From NCBI GenBank assembly GCA_910586955.1, contig CAJUMM010000080.1, forward strand, positions 1 through 5,151: DNA of 5,151 nucleotides, read 5' to 3'. Under the pieces are notes generated by a model. It was not told the origin of the DNA and searched no databases. It saw only the letters and a program-made list of their open reading frames with translations. Shown here piece after piece: positions 1 to 5,151 of the stretch. How positions within the stretch are numbered: the first letter of the stretch is position 1; each line of letters begins with the position of its first letter. The position numbers were made by a program, and so were the translations under genes. This DNA is from an uncultured Lachnospiraceae bacterium. GTDB lineage: Bacteria; Bacillota; Clostridia; Lachnospirales; Lachnospiraceae.

Positions 1-608
1 AGGAGGGCCGTCTGCTGCATCTCAAAGGCCTGATCCGCACAGAACAGGGTATAGCCCAACCCCGCTATGGTGCAAAACACATTGGACAAGAAGTTGCTGC
101 TGACCGGATCGTTGTCCGGCAGGGCGTTGAGGTAAAAGCTTCCCGCAAAGAGAACTCCGGAGGTCAGTGCCAGCAGGTTCCCGCACAGATTCCCGCTTCC
201 CAGCTGGCCGGCAAAAAACACAAGAAGTCCCCCAAAGCAGACTGCCACCGTTCCCATCTGGACCTTTTTCAGCCGTTTGTGCTGGAAAATCCGGTAATAG
301 AAAACCACAAAGATAGGCGAACTGTACTGCAGCACAATGGCATTGGCCACCGTAGTGTATTTGTTTGCCAGCAAAAAGGTAATATTCATAACCGCCATCA
401 CGAGGCCGGTAAAAAACGTCTTCCGGTTCCACACCAGAACCTTTTTCTTATAAGCCGCCGCAAGCACCAGGGCAGCCATCAGGGAAGTCACCCCCGCCAC
501 CGTCATCCCGTGATAACTCACGGTCTTTGTCACAATCCCCAAAAAGCTCCACAAAAAAGCCGTTCCCAGGATCAGAAGATCCCCTTTAAACCTAATTTTC
601 CGCTCCAT
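1..608 (-). CDS. EamA/DMT-family membrane transporter, N-terminal part (cut by window edge)
   Basis: The frame from the ATG at 606-608 stays open for 202 codons to the left edge, so the C-terminal part is outside the window. The protein is strongly hydrophobic, with candidate membrane helices near residues 9-27, 34-53, 64-82, 88-105, 117-134, 141-160 and 172-190. Positive residues sit in the short loops (54-63, 106-116). The stretch TVANAIVLQYSSPIF (86-100), ending the first EamA repeat, is typical of drug/metabolite transporters, which are usually about 290-300 residues with ten helices. A GAGAGG ribosome binding site at 615-620 lies six bases from the start. It follows the HAD gene after 56 bases with no evident terminator, so it is probably the distal operon gene. 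The substrate cannot be read from sequence; members move amino acids, amines, nucleotides or sugars. Family call is firm, cargo is open. Confidence 0.85.
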   Translation of the reverse strand, partial: MERKIRFKGDLLILGTAFLWSFLGIVTKTVSYHGMTVAGVTSLMAALVLAAAYKKKVLVWNRKTFFTGLVMAVMNITFLLANKYTTVANAIVLQYSSPIFVVFYYRIFQHKRLKKVQMGTVAVCFGGLLVFFAGQLGSGNLCGNLLALTSGVLFAGSFYLNALPDNDPVSSNFLSNVFCTIAGLGYTLFCADQAFEMQQTAL

Positions 609-664
609 CGTTAACCTCTCTATTCCAGTTCCGCATCCGCCCTTAACGGCTTATGCTGTTGTAG

Positions 665-1309
665 TTAAAATAAAATTTCCCGCAAATCCCGCAAGGTATG
701 TATAAAGTAGGAGGCCTTGGACTGGTCGAAGGGGAAGCGCCCGTCCAGCCGGGCGGCCACCTTCGCTCCCGCTGCCGCCCCGGCCTCCACTCCGTGGGTG
801 GAATCCTCCACTACCAGGCATTCTTCCGGCCTGCAGCCGATAGCCTCCATGGCTCTGTAATAGATCTCCGGGTTGGGCTTGCTCTCCGGAAGCTCATAGC
901 CGCTGACGATATGCTCAAAGCAGTCCCAAAGGCCGCATTCTCTGACCATGCCCTGAATCGCCTTCATGGGCGAGGAAGAGGCCAGCGCTATCCGGAAGCC
1001 TCTCTCCTTCAATTCCCGAAGCACCTCCGGGACCTCCGGGTAGAGATAGTCCGGGTAATAGAGCTCCTCCCCGGAGGAAAAGATTTCCTCAAGCTCCGCC
1101 TCGAAGGCGGAATCCTGCGGATCCCGATGCGCCAGGCTACCGATCAAAATCTTGGTCCTTCCCTCATCCATCCCCACCGTAGGGTACATATCTTCCAGGG
1201 TAATCCACGGATATCTCTTCACAACCTCCCTGTGAAATCTCTGCAGATAGAAAAACTCGCTGTCAATCAACACCCCGTCCATATCAAAAATCACTGCCCG
1301 GTATCCCAT
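665..1309 (-). CDS. HAD-superfamily hydrolase, beta-phosphoglucomutase/phosphatase-like
   Basis: A 214-residue protein with all four HAD motifs. Motif I is FDMDGVLIDSE (8-18), with nucleophile Asp9 and acid/base Asp11. Motif II is the serine run at 111-113 in ALASSSP. Motif III is Lys144 in SKPNPEIY. Motif IV is VVEDS, with Glu168 and Asp169 binding Mg2+. The region between motif I and about residue 90 is helical and fits a C1 cap, as in beta-phosphoglucomutase and small sugar-phosphate phosphatases; the length is normal for that group. An in-frame ATG at 1382-1384 would extend it, but that extension overlaps the IIA coding end. The chosen ATG sits directly before motif I and has AAGGAG at 1319-1324, nine bases upstream. 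It lies 19 bases after IIA. In this operon it may dephosphorylate or interconvert a sugar phosphate, perhaps as housecleaning. Substrate is inference only. Confidence 0.9.
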   Translation of the reverse strand: MGYRAVIFDMDGVLIDSEFFYLQRFHREVVKRYPWITLEDMYPTVGMDEGRTKILIGSLAHRDPQDSAFEAELEEIFSSGEELYYPDYLYPEVPEVLRELKERGFRIALASSSPMKAIQGMVRECGLWDCFEHIVSGYELPESKPNPEIYYRAMEAIGCRPEECLVVEDSTHGVEAGAAAGAKVAARLDGRFPFDQSKASYFIHTLRDLREILF

Positions 1310-1328
1310 TCCTGTGTTCTCCTTCTCT

Positions 1329-1757
1329 CTAGTCCCAAAGATCTTCCTCGTCATCCCCGGATTTCTCCGGTGCAAATACGCCAATCTGCTCCTTGCCGCT
1401 CTCCGGTATCCGCGCTTTCAATTCCCCACAGGAATTGCCCAGCTCCCGGTTCATCAAAGTTTCCACCAGCATCCCCAGGTTTACGCCGTAATAGACTGTC
1501 AGGCGCTTATCCTTCATAGCCTCCATCACCACCGTGTTAAAGGGGGAGCCGCTTAACAGGTCGCACAGCACCAGAATTTCCTCCGCATCATCCAAAGATT
1601 TAAGTCCCTGGCGGATATGTTCCTCCAGCTCTGTCTTGGTATCCCCTTCCGGGAAATCCACTGCCGCATAACAGGCCTGCTTGCCGATGATCAATTCTGC
1701 TGCACTGGTGATGCCTGTGGCAAAATGCCCATGGCCCACTACCATAATCCCTGTCAT
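1329..1757 (-). CDS. PTS system mannose/fructose/sorbose-class IIA component
   Basis: A 142-residue cytoplasmic phosphocarrier that takes phosphate from HPr and passes it to IIB. The N-terminus MTGIMVVGHGHFATGI carries the HG motif; His9 aligns with the phosphorylated His10 of E. coli ManX. The core motif CDLLSGSPFN (65-74) matches the family TDLxGGSPFN, with Asp66 equivalent to the conserved active-site aspartate. The start is supported by AAGGAG at 1763-1768, five bases upstream. The protein is a stand-alone IIA, not fused to IIB as in ManX. The C-terminus ends in an unusually acidic tail (DDEEDLWD). Unlike the IIC-IID-IIB block, this gene lies downstream of the SIS gene, behind an 81-base gap with a terminator-like hairpin, so its level may be set separately. 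Family assignment is confident; sugar specificity is not determined by IIA. Confidence 0.95.
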   Translation of the reverse strand: MTGIMVVGHGHFATGITSAAELIIGKQACYAAVDFPEGDTKTELEEHIRQGLKSLDDAEEILVLCDLLSGSPFNTVVMEAMKDKRLTVYYGVNLGMLVETLMNRELGNSCGELKARIPESGKEQIGVFAPEKSGDDEEDLWD

Positions 1758-1762
1758 AATGT

Positions 1763-1768
1763 CTCCTT
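1763..1768 (-). promoter_or_regulatory. Ribosome binding site of the IIA gene, just after the internal hairpin
   Basis: AAGGAG read on the minus strand, five bases before the IIA ATG. It begins only a few bases after the U-run of the hairpin at 1772-1822, so it would stay single-stranded and accessible when the hairpin forms. Confidence 0.75.
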
Positions 1769-1771
1769 TCC

Positions 1772-1822
1772 AAAAATGCGGACGGAACCGCTTCCCGGAT
1801 GCCGGGAAACAGTCCTGTCCGC
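1772..1822 (-). terminator. Internal intrinsic-terminator-like or processing hairpin between the SIS and IIA genes
   Basis: In the minus-strand transcript, GCGGAC (1822-1817) pairs with GTCCGC (1783-1778). The stem continues past a bulged A with three more pairs. After an internal loop of 4-5 bases, a perfect seven-pair hairpin follows: UUCCCGG, loop CAU, CCGGGAA (1808-1792). Downstream, after one A (1777), comes a run of five U (1776-1772). A GC-rich stem followed by U is the pattern of a rho-independent terminator, but the U-run is short and the stem interrupted, so read-through is likely. It could instead protect or define the 3' end of the upstream PTS-SIS message. The structure is seen directly; its function is inferred. 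Confidence 0.55.
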
Positions 1823-1838
1823 CCTGTTTTCACTGTCT

Positions 1839-2930
1839 TTATGCTTCTTCTGCCGGATAATGGGCAAGAGGCTCCTCAAAGGGATTGATATTTGTATCAA
1901 TATACACCTCTTTAGCCCCCTTGGCCGCTACAAACTGGAAGGGTACCGTATACATCAAAGGCGCCAGATATTTATTGGCCTTTACGGAAAATACCATATC
2001 CCTCTCGTCTGCGTCCATGTCTTTGCAGGTAATCACATGGATCCGGGGGGTATATTTCAGATATGCCCGGCGGAACTCCATCATCCGCTCATACTCCGCA
2101 TCGTCGGATCCGATGAAAAACAGGGTTTGTCTTGTATTAAATGCCATGGTGGGCCCGTGGGAGAACTCTTCCAGCTCGTAGCCTGCAATGGGAAGACGGA
2201 GCATCTCGCCAATCTTCAGGACGCCCTCCAGCATGGAGCCGTAGTCCACACCGTACCCCAGGACATACAGCCGCTCGCTTCCCAGGATAGAGCCTTTGTT
2301 TCTGTCGTACCAGGCTTCGCTCTCCTCCACAACTGTCTGGAACTTATCCACCAGAGCCTTCGTCTCTCCAAGAGCTTCCTCATACCGGGCTTCCGTGTAA
2401 ACGCCCTTTGCTTTGGCAACGGCAATGGCCCACAGGTACACGCTCAGCACGGATACCGTGTAGCCCTTGGTCTCCGGCGGGGTCAGTTCCTCGCCCACCA
2501 GAAGATGTACCGCCGTGTCCACCAGCTTCGCAATCCGGCTCTCCAGATTGCCGGTGATGGCCAGGGTCAGATAGCCGTTGGCCTTCGCGTACTCCATCAC
2601 CTCACAGGTAGATACGCTGGTGCCCGACTGGCTGATTGCCACATAGAGAATCTGATCGTTATTCAGCATTCCCGTCCAGTCCGGCTTCTCATAATTCTTA
2701 TAGACTGTGGGGTACTGGGCGCTGGCATCGATTCCCACAATCTGCTTGAAATAATAGGCCGCAATTTGGGACACGTTGTAGGAGGTGCCAGATCCGAAGA
2801 AAAATACTTTCCGGATATCATGCTTCTTGAAAATTTCCACGAAAGGCTCCACAAATACCTTCTGGTTCTCCAGGGTATATTTCAATACCTCCGGCTGGGA
2901 CTTCATATTTCCGATCACTGTCTGCTGCAT
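1839..2930 (-). CDS. Double SIS-domain sugar-phosphate isomerase/deglycase (GlmS-isomerase/FrlB/GfrF type)
   Basis: A 363-residue cytoplasmic enzyme with two SIS domains. The first has the phosphate-binding loop GSGTSYN (46-52), ISQSGTS (99-105) and ETKGYT (153-158). The second contains EGVLKIGE (235-242) and EEFSHGP (254-260). Aligned by spacing to E. coli GlmS, Glu235, Lys239, Glu242 and His258 match catalytic Glu481, Lys485, Glu488 and His504; the Glu/His pair 16 apart is also the key pair of fructosamine-6-phosphate deglycases such as FraB/FrlB. The lysine matching GlmS Lys603 appears replaced near the C-terminus (LAHYP), and there is no glutaminase domain. With the surrounding PTS genes this suggests breakdown of a phosphorylated Amadori product or amino sugar. 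AgaS-like aldose-ketose isomerase is an alternative. Family confident, substrate unproven. Starts at 2933 and 2954 are also in frame; the ATG at 2928-2930 is best placed from the ribosome binding site. Confidence 0.9.
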   Translation of the reverse strand: MQQTVIGNMKSQPEVLKYTLENQKVFVEPFVEIFKKHDIRKVFFFGSGTSYNVSQIAAYYFKQIVGIDASAQYPTVYKNYEKPDWTGMLNNDQILYVAISQSGTSVSTCEVMEYAKANGYLTLAITGNLESRIAKLVDTAVHLLVGEELTPPETKGYTVSVLSVYLWAIAVAKAKGVYTEARYEEALGETKALVDKFQTVVEESEAWYDRNKGSILGSERLYVLGYGVDYGSMLEGVLKIGEMLRLPIAGYELEEFSHGPTMAFNTRQTLFFIGSDDAEYERMMEFRRAYLKYTPRIHVITCKDMDADERDMVFSVKANKYLAPLMYTVPFQFVAAKGAKEVYIDTNINPFEEPLAHYPAEEA

Positions 2931-2935
2931 CATAA

Positions 2936-2943
2936 CTCCCCTT
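2936..2943 (-). promoter_or_regulatory. Ribosome binding site deciding the SIS gene start
   Basis: AAGGGGAG read on the minus strand, followed by TT and two consecutive ATGs. Spacing is two bases to the first ATG (2931-2933) and five to the second (2928-2930), favouring the second. The upstream in-frame ATG at 2952-2954 has only an A/T-rich leader with no Shine-Dalgarno match, so the longer 371-residue form is less likely. Confidence 0.65.
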
Positions 2944-2957
2944 TTCCTTTCCATCTT

Positions 2958-3440
2958 TTAAAGTTTTTTCAAAATCTCGGAGATATCCTCCCGGGGCTCG
3001 TTGGGAACCATCTGGGAATAGACGGTTACGCCCCTATCAATAAGCTTTACGAAAGCGTCCTTTTCCTCCGGGGAGACAAAGACCGTCTTCTTTACCTGAA
3101 CGGCTCCCGGCTTGGTAGCCATGTTTCCTACTGTGATGTAGGGAACCTGATAGCCCTGCTCTGCCATACGGAGGATAGGTACCGGGCTGTTGCACAGGAT
3201 CATAACCCGGATCCCCTCGTCAATCTTCCGGTTAAATTTGTCCGCTGCCTTCTCCGAACTGAAGATGGACAGCTTGCACTTGTCCGGGCATCCGAATTTC
3301 AGCGCCGTCTTGCGGACTTCGTCCTTTACAATCTCGTCGTCCACAATGGCAATCCGCTCCAGGGAGTACTGGGGAATCCAGAATCCGCACACCTGGCCGT
3401 GAATCAGCCTGTCGTCAATTCTCACATCTAAAATCGCCAT
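2958..3440 (-). CDS. PTS system mannose/fructose/sorbose-class IIB component
   Basis: A 160-residue cytoplasmic protein that accepts phosphate from IIA and transfers it to the sugar bound by IIC-IID. The N-terminus has the family signature DVRIDDRLIHGQV (5-17), with His14 as the phosphorylated histidine. It is followed by the conserved IAIVDDEIVKD (30-40) and later ITVGNMATKPG (102-112). Length matches the usual ~160 residues of a stand-alone IIB. The frame is open upstream to an ATG at 3666-3668, but that extension lies inside IID and encodes unrelated residues. The chosen ATG begins the conserved domain and has AGGAGG at 3448-3453, seven bases away. That ribosome binding site shares bases with the IID stop codon, which suggests coupled translation. 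The gene ends 27 bases before the favoured SIS start. Confidence 0.95.
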   Translation of the reverse strand: MAILDVRIDDRLIHGQVCGFWIPQYSLERIAIVDDEIVKDEVRKTALKFGCPDKCKLSIFSSEKAADKFNRKIDEGIRVMILCNSPVPILRMAEQGYQVPYITVGNMATKPGAVQVKKTVFVSPEEKDAFVKLIDRGVTVYSQMVPNEPREDISEILKKL

Positions 3441-3447
3441 CTGTTTT

Positions 3448-3453
3448 CCTCCT
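3448..3453 (-). promoter_or_regulatory. Ribosome binding site of IIB overlapping the IID stop
   Basis: AGGAGG on the minus strand, seven bases before the IIB ATG. Its first two bases are the last two of the IID stop codon TAG (3452-3454), so ribosomes ending IID finish on the IIB initiation site. This also settles the IIB start against the longer upstream frame. Confidence 0.8.
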
Positions 3454-4291
3454 ACATGGATACCAGGCCCAGGATGCCCAGCACAAAGCCAACTACTACA
3501 ATACCGGCAATAATCTTCTGCACCTTGCATTTCTTCTTGATAAAGCTGAAGATTCCCAGGGTAAAGGCTAAGGGCAGCATCTTGGGAAGAATCTGATCCA
3601 GGTACTCCTGAATCACAATCTCGCTCCCTGCCAGGGTAAACTGCAGGGGACAGGAAATGCTCACCCACATGGCTATCATGCAGCCGATGGACATGGCTCC
3701 GATAATGCCTGCGCAGTGGGTAAAGAGCTGCATCTTTCCGCTGGACTGCATATCCGACAGAAGAGCCGAACCCTTTTCATAGCCCAGGAACAGGGTAATC
3801 CACCGGGTGGCAAAGTTGGGAATGTTGAATACCAGCAGAAGGATAAAGGGAGCGATTACATTTCCCTCTTTGGCAAAGCCCACGGCCAGGGCGCAGGCCA
3901 GGATGCGGATGATGCCCCAGAAGAAGGTATCACCGATACCGGACAAGGGGCCCATGAGGGCAACCTTGATGGCATTGATGGAAGCCACGTCAAAGCTCTT
4001 ATCCTTTTTCGCCTTCTCCTCCATGGCAATGGTGGTTCCCATTACGAAAGGAGACGGGGCAACTGTCATATTGAAGGCTGCAATGTGGCGGTGCATGGAT
4101 GCCTTGAGGGCCTCGTCGTCGCCTTTATAAATCTTTCTTAAAACCGGCATAATGGAGAACAGGAATCCCAATCCCTCCATCCGCTCGTAATTGAAGGAGC
4201 CCAGAAGGGTAAAGCTTCTCCAGAATACTCCCCGGAAATCTTTTCTTGTAATATTATTTTCTGCACTGACTAACTCGTTTTTCTTTGCCAT
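3452..4291 (-). CDS. PTS system mannose/fructose/sorbose-class IID component
   Basis: A 279-residue membrane partner of IIC, of normal length for IID. The N-terminal half is largely cytoplasmic and carries conserved family stretches: ITRKDFRGVFWRSFTLLGSFNYERM (14-38), the HRHIAAFNMTVAPSPFVMG region (67-85), whose His-x(n)-FN-T-P pattern is the IID hallmark, and MGPLSGIGDTFFWGIIR (113-129). Hydrophobic segments follow near 128-140, 145-160, 192-212 and 258-277, with a basic loop KKKCK at 252-256. It forms the substrate channel with IIC and acts as docking site for phospho-IIB. The start ATG is three bases after the IIC stop, with a GGGAGG ribosome binding site inside the last codons of IIC, so the two are probably translationally coupled. 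The closest subgroup (mannose, GalNAc, sorbose, glycated amine) cannot be settled by eye. Confidence 0.96.
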   Translation of the reverse strand: MAKKNELVSAENNITRKDFRGVFWRSFTLLGSFNYERMEGLGFLFSIMPVLRKIYKGDDEALKASMHRHIAAFNMTVAPSPFVMGTTIAMEEKAKKDKSFDVASINAIKVALMGPLSGIGDTFFWGIIRILACALAVGFAKEGNVIAPFILLLVFNIPNFATRWITLFLGYEKGSALLSDMQSSGKMQLFTHCAGIIGAMSIGCMIAMWVSISCPLQFTLAGSEIVIQEYLDQILPKMLPLAFTLGIFSFIKKKCKVQKIIAGIVVVGFVLGILGLVSM

Positions 4292-4294
4292 GGC

Positions 4295-5080
4295 TTAATC
4301 CTCCCACTCGTCATCCGAATTTGAAACGGTTTCCGTCTTTGCGCCTTCATTCTGCCGCAGCATAAAGATAATCCATGCGATAGCTACCGCCACTCCCGCA
4401 ATGGCGATCATGGTCAGGTCAAATCCCACAAAGGCCGCCGGGATAAATCCCAGAATGAAGTAGGGAATCAGCCGCTTCTCCATGATGATATTCAAAAGCA
4501 GCGCAAAGCCCAGGCAGGGAAGAATGGCCGCCACACCGGAGAGTCCTAAGTTTACCCATGCAGGCATTCCGGCTACGATAGATTCAATGACCGTATTTCC
4601 AAAATACATCACGAAGAAGGTGGGCAGGAAATACGCCAGGGTGGTGCAGATACCGCAGAAGTAATGCAGCATGCGTATCCCCCGGAAATCCAGGGCGTCA
4701 ATCTTGTGATCCGCCGCAACCATAACTCCTGAATAAGCCGACAGCAGCAGGGTGTTCAAAAACTGCATAATGACCGCTACAGGAACACCGAAAAGAATCG
4801 CTGTCTCCGGGCCGGTTCCCGTCATAATGGCAACCGCCGTTCCGATGGTGCCGCCGATTCCGATATCTAGCTGGGCTGTGGGGCCGATTCCGGTTGCCCC
4901 CATCCACATGAGCTGAAGCTCTGCACCGATTATCAAACCTGTTTTAACGTCTCCCAAAATCAAGCCTACCAAGAAACCTGTAACGACCGGCTCACGCAGC
5001 TTACATTCGCCCAGCCAGTCTCCTTCCGATCTGCTCACTGCCGCAACCAGTGCAACAAGAAGCGCTTGCAGTAAACTCAT
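4295..5080 (-). CDS. PTS system mannose/fructose/sorbose-class IIC component
   Basis: A 261-residue integral membrane permease subunit that binds the sugar. The class IIC signature is present as GLILGDVKTGLIIGAELQL (39-57): G-x3-G-D-x3-G-x3-GAE. It follows EPVVTGF (30-36), and GIGPTAQLDIGIGGTIGTA (64-82) comes after it. Hydrophobic helices occur near 2-16, 33-60, 73-88, 93-118, 139-160, 175-198, 205-220 and 223-241. The protein ends in a hydrophilic, acidic tail after residue 241 (last residues SDDEWED), part of whose codons also form the IID ribosome binding site. The start is supported by AGGAGG at 5088-5093, seven bases upstream. It is the first complete gene of the operon here and may be preceded closely by another gene. 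Length is typical (~250-265). Substrate is not readable from the sequence alone. Confidence 0.95.
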   Translation of the reverse strand: MSLLQALLVALVAAVSRSEGDWLGECKLREPVVTGFLVGLILGDVKTGLIIGAELQLMWMGATGIGPTAQLDIGIGGTIGTAVAIMTGTGPETAILFGVPVAVIMQFLNTLLLSAYSGVMVAADHKIDALDFRGIRMLHYFCGICTTLAYFLPTFFVMYFGNTVIESIVAGMPAWVNLGLSGVAAILPCLGFALLLNIIMEKRLIPYFILGFIPAAFVGFDLTMIAIAGVAVAIAWIIFMLRQNEGAKTETVSNSDDEWED

Positions 5081-5087
5081 AACTTTT

Positions 5088-5093
5088 CCTCCT
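5088..5093 (-). promoter_or_regulatory. Ribosome binding site of the IIC gene
   Basis: Perfect AGGAGG on the minus strand, seven bases before the IIC ATG. The following leader (GAAAAGTT-like) resembles that of IIB, which has the same motif and spacing. No promoter elements are recognisable in the 71 bases between the IIC start and the window edge. Confidence 0.8.
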
Positions 5094-5097
5094 ATGT

Positions 5098-5151
5098 TTA
5101 GTTCCGCAGCTTCCCTCCCAGCGCCTCCCTAGAGAAGGACTTCCGGCTGCT
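5098..5151 (-). CDS. Possible 3' end of an upstream gene (17 codons, cut by window edge)
   Basis: Reading inward from the right edge on the minus strand, one frame is open for 17 codons (SSRKSFSREALGGKLRN) and ends with TAA at 5098-5100, 17 bases before the IIC start. The spacing is like that of the other genes in this cluster, and the IIC ribosome binding site lies just after the stop. The peptide is basic and matches no motif I recognise. It could be the tail of a regulator, kinase or another operon enzyme, or simply an untranslated leader that happens to be open. Too short to decide. Confidence 0.35.
   Translation of the reverse strand, partial: SSRKSFSREALGGKLRN

Noticed and set aside
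22..432. A 136-codon minus-strand open frame starting inside the transporter region.
   Set aside because: It overlaps the DMT transporter in another frame. The transporter frame is continuous from a good ribosome binding site and gives regular hydrophobic helices, whereas this frame does not.
609..648. Six-base inverted repeat CGTTAA/TTAACG flanking the transporter ribosome binding site.
   Set aside because: Only six mostly A/T pairs across a loop of 28 bases; easily a chance match and too weak to propose as a regulatory hairpin.
1310..1384. A 25-residue N-terminal extension of the HAD protein.
   Set aside because: It would overlap the IIA coding end, has no family similarity, and the internal ATG at 1307-1309 has a ribosome binding site and sits directly before motif I.
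698..1519. A 273-codon open frame on the plus strand.
   Set aside because: It lies opposite the HAD gene and the 3' part of IIA, whose motifs are intact. The translation has no family features and is the usual reverse-strand shadow.
1617..3431. A 604-codon open frame on the plus strand.
   Set aside because: It runs antisense through IIB, the SIS gene and part of IIA, all of which have clear family motifs. Its translation is rich in His, Leu, Arg and Cys with no recognisable domain, and it has no ribosome binding site. It is a codon-bias shadow.
3441..3668. A 76-residue N-terminal extension of IIB.
   Set aside because: It overlaps the IID C-terminal coding region in another frame. The conserved IIB domain starts exactly at the ATG preceded by AGGAGG.
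1..5151. Search for tRNA or rRNA genes, CRISPR arrays, transposase genes, insertion-sequence ends or long direct repeats.
   Set aside because: Nearly all of the window is covered by ordinary metabolic and transport genes, and no such structure was seen by eye.

Overview
All recognisable genes lie on the minus strand and read from the right edge to the left edge. They look like one catabolic operon for a phosphorylated sugar or sugar-amine. In transcription order: the last codons of a possible upstream gene (5098-5151), mannose-class PTS IIC (4295-5080), IID (3452-4291) and IIB (2958-3440), a double-SIS-domain sugar-phosphate isomerase/deglycase (1839-2930), the mannose-class PTS IIA (1329-1757), a HAD phosphatase/phosphoglucomutase-like protein (665-1309), and the first 202 codons of an EamA/DMT membrane transporter that runs off the left edge (1-608).

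The intergenic gaps are short: 17, 3, 11, 27, 81, 19 and 56 bases. Most genes have a strong AGGAGG- or AAGGAG-type ribosome binding site, and the IIB site overlaps the stop codon of IID. Strong Shine-Dalgarno sites, a mannose-family PTS with separate A, B, C and D polypeptides, and mixed codon use with many G/C-ending codons suggest a Firmicute, most likely a gut Clostridia/Lachnospiraceae member. That placement is inference; no marker gene fixes the taxon.

Proposed function: IIC and IID form the membrane channel. Phosphate passes from HPr to IIA (His9), then IIB (His14), then the incoming substrate. The SIS enzyme then acts on the 6-phosphorylated product. It keeps the equivalents of four catalytic residues of the GlmS isomerase domain but seems to lack the C-terminal lysine and has no glutaminase domain, so it is not a glucosamine-6-phosphate synthase. 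PTS-EIIABCD plus SIS resembles the fructoselysine/glucoselysine (gfr/frl-type) and amino-sugar systems, so an Amadori compound or amino sugar is the leading guess, but the substrate is unproven. The HAD enzyme could remove phosphate from a side product or interconvert sugar phosphates. The DMT transporter could carry a released amine or amino acid.

The clearest non-coding signal is a GC-rich two-part hairpin followed by five U residues, between the SIS gene and IIA (1772-1822). It resembles an internal terminator or a processing/stabilising hairpin. No upstream promoter, regulator, mobile element, RNA gene or CRISPR array was seen.
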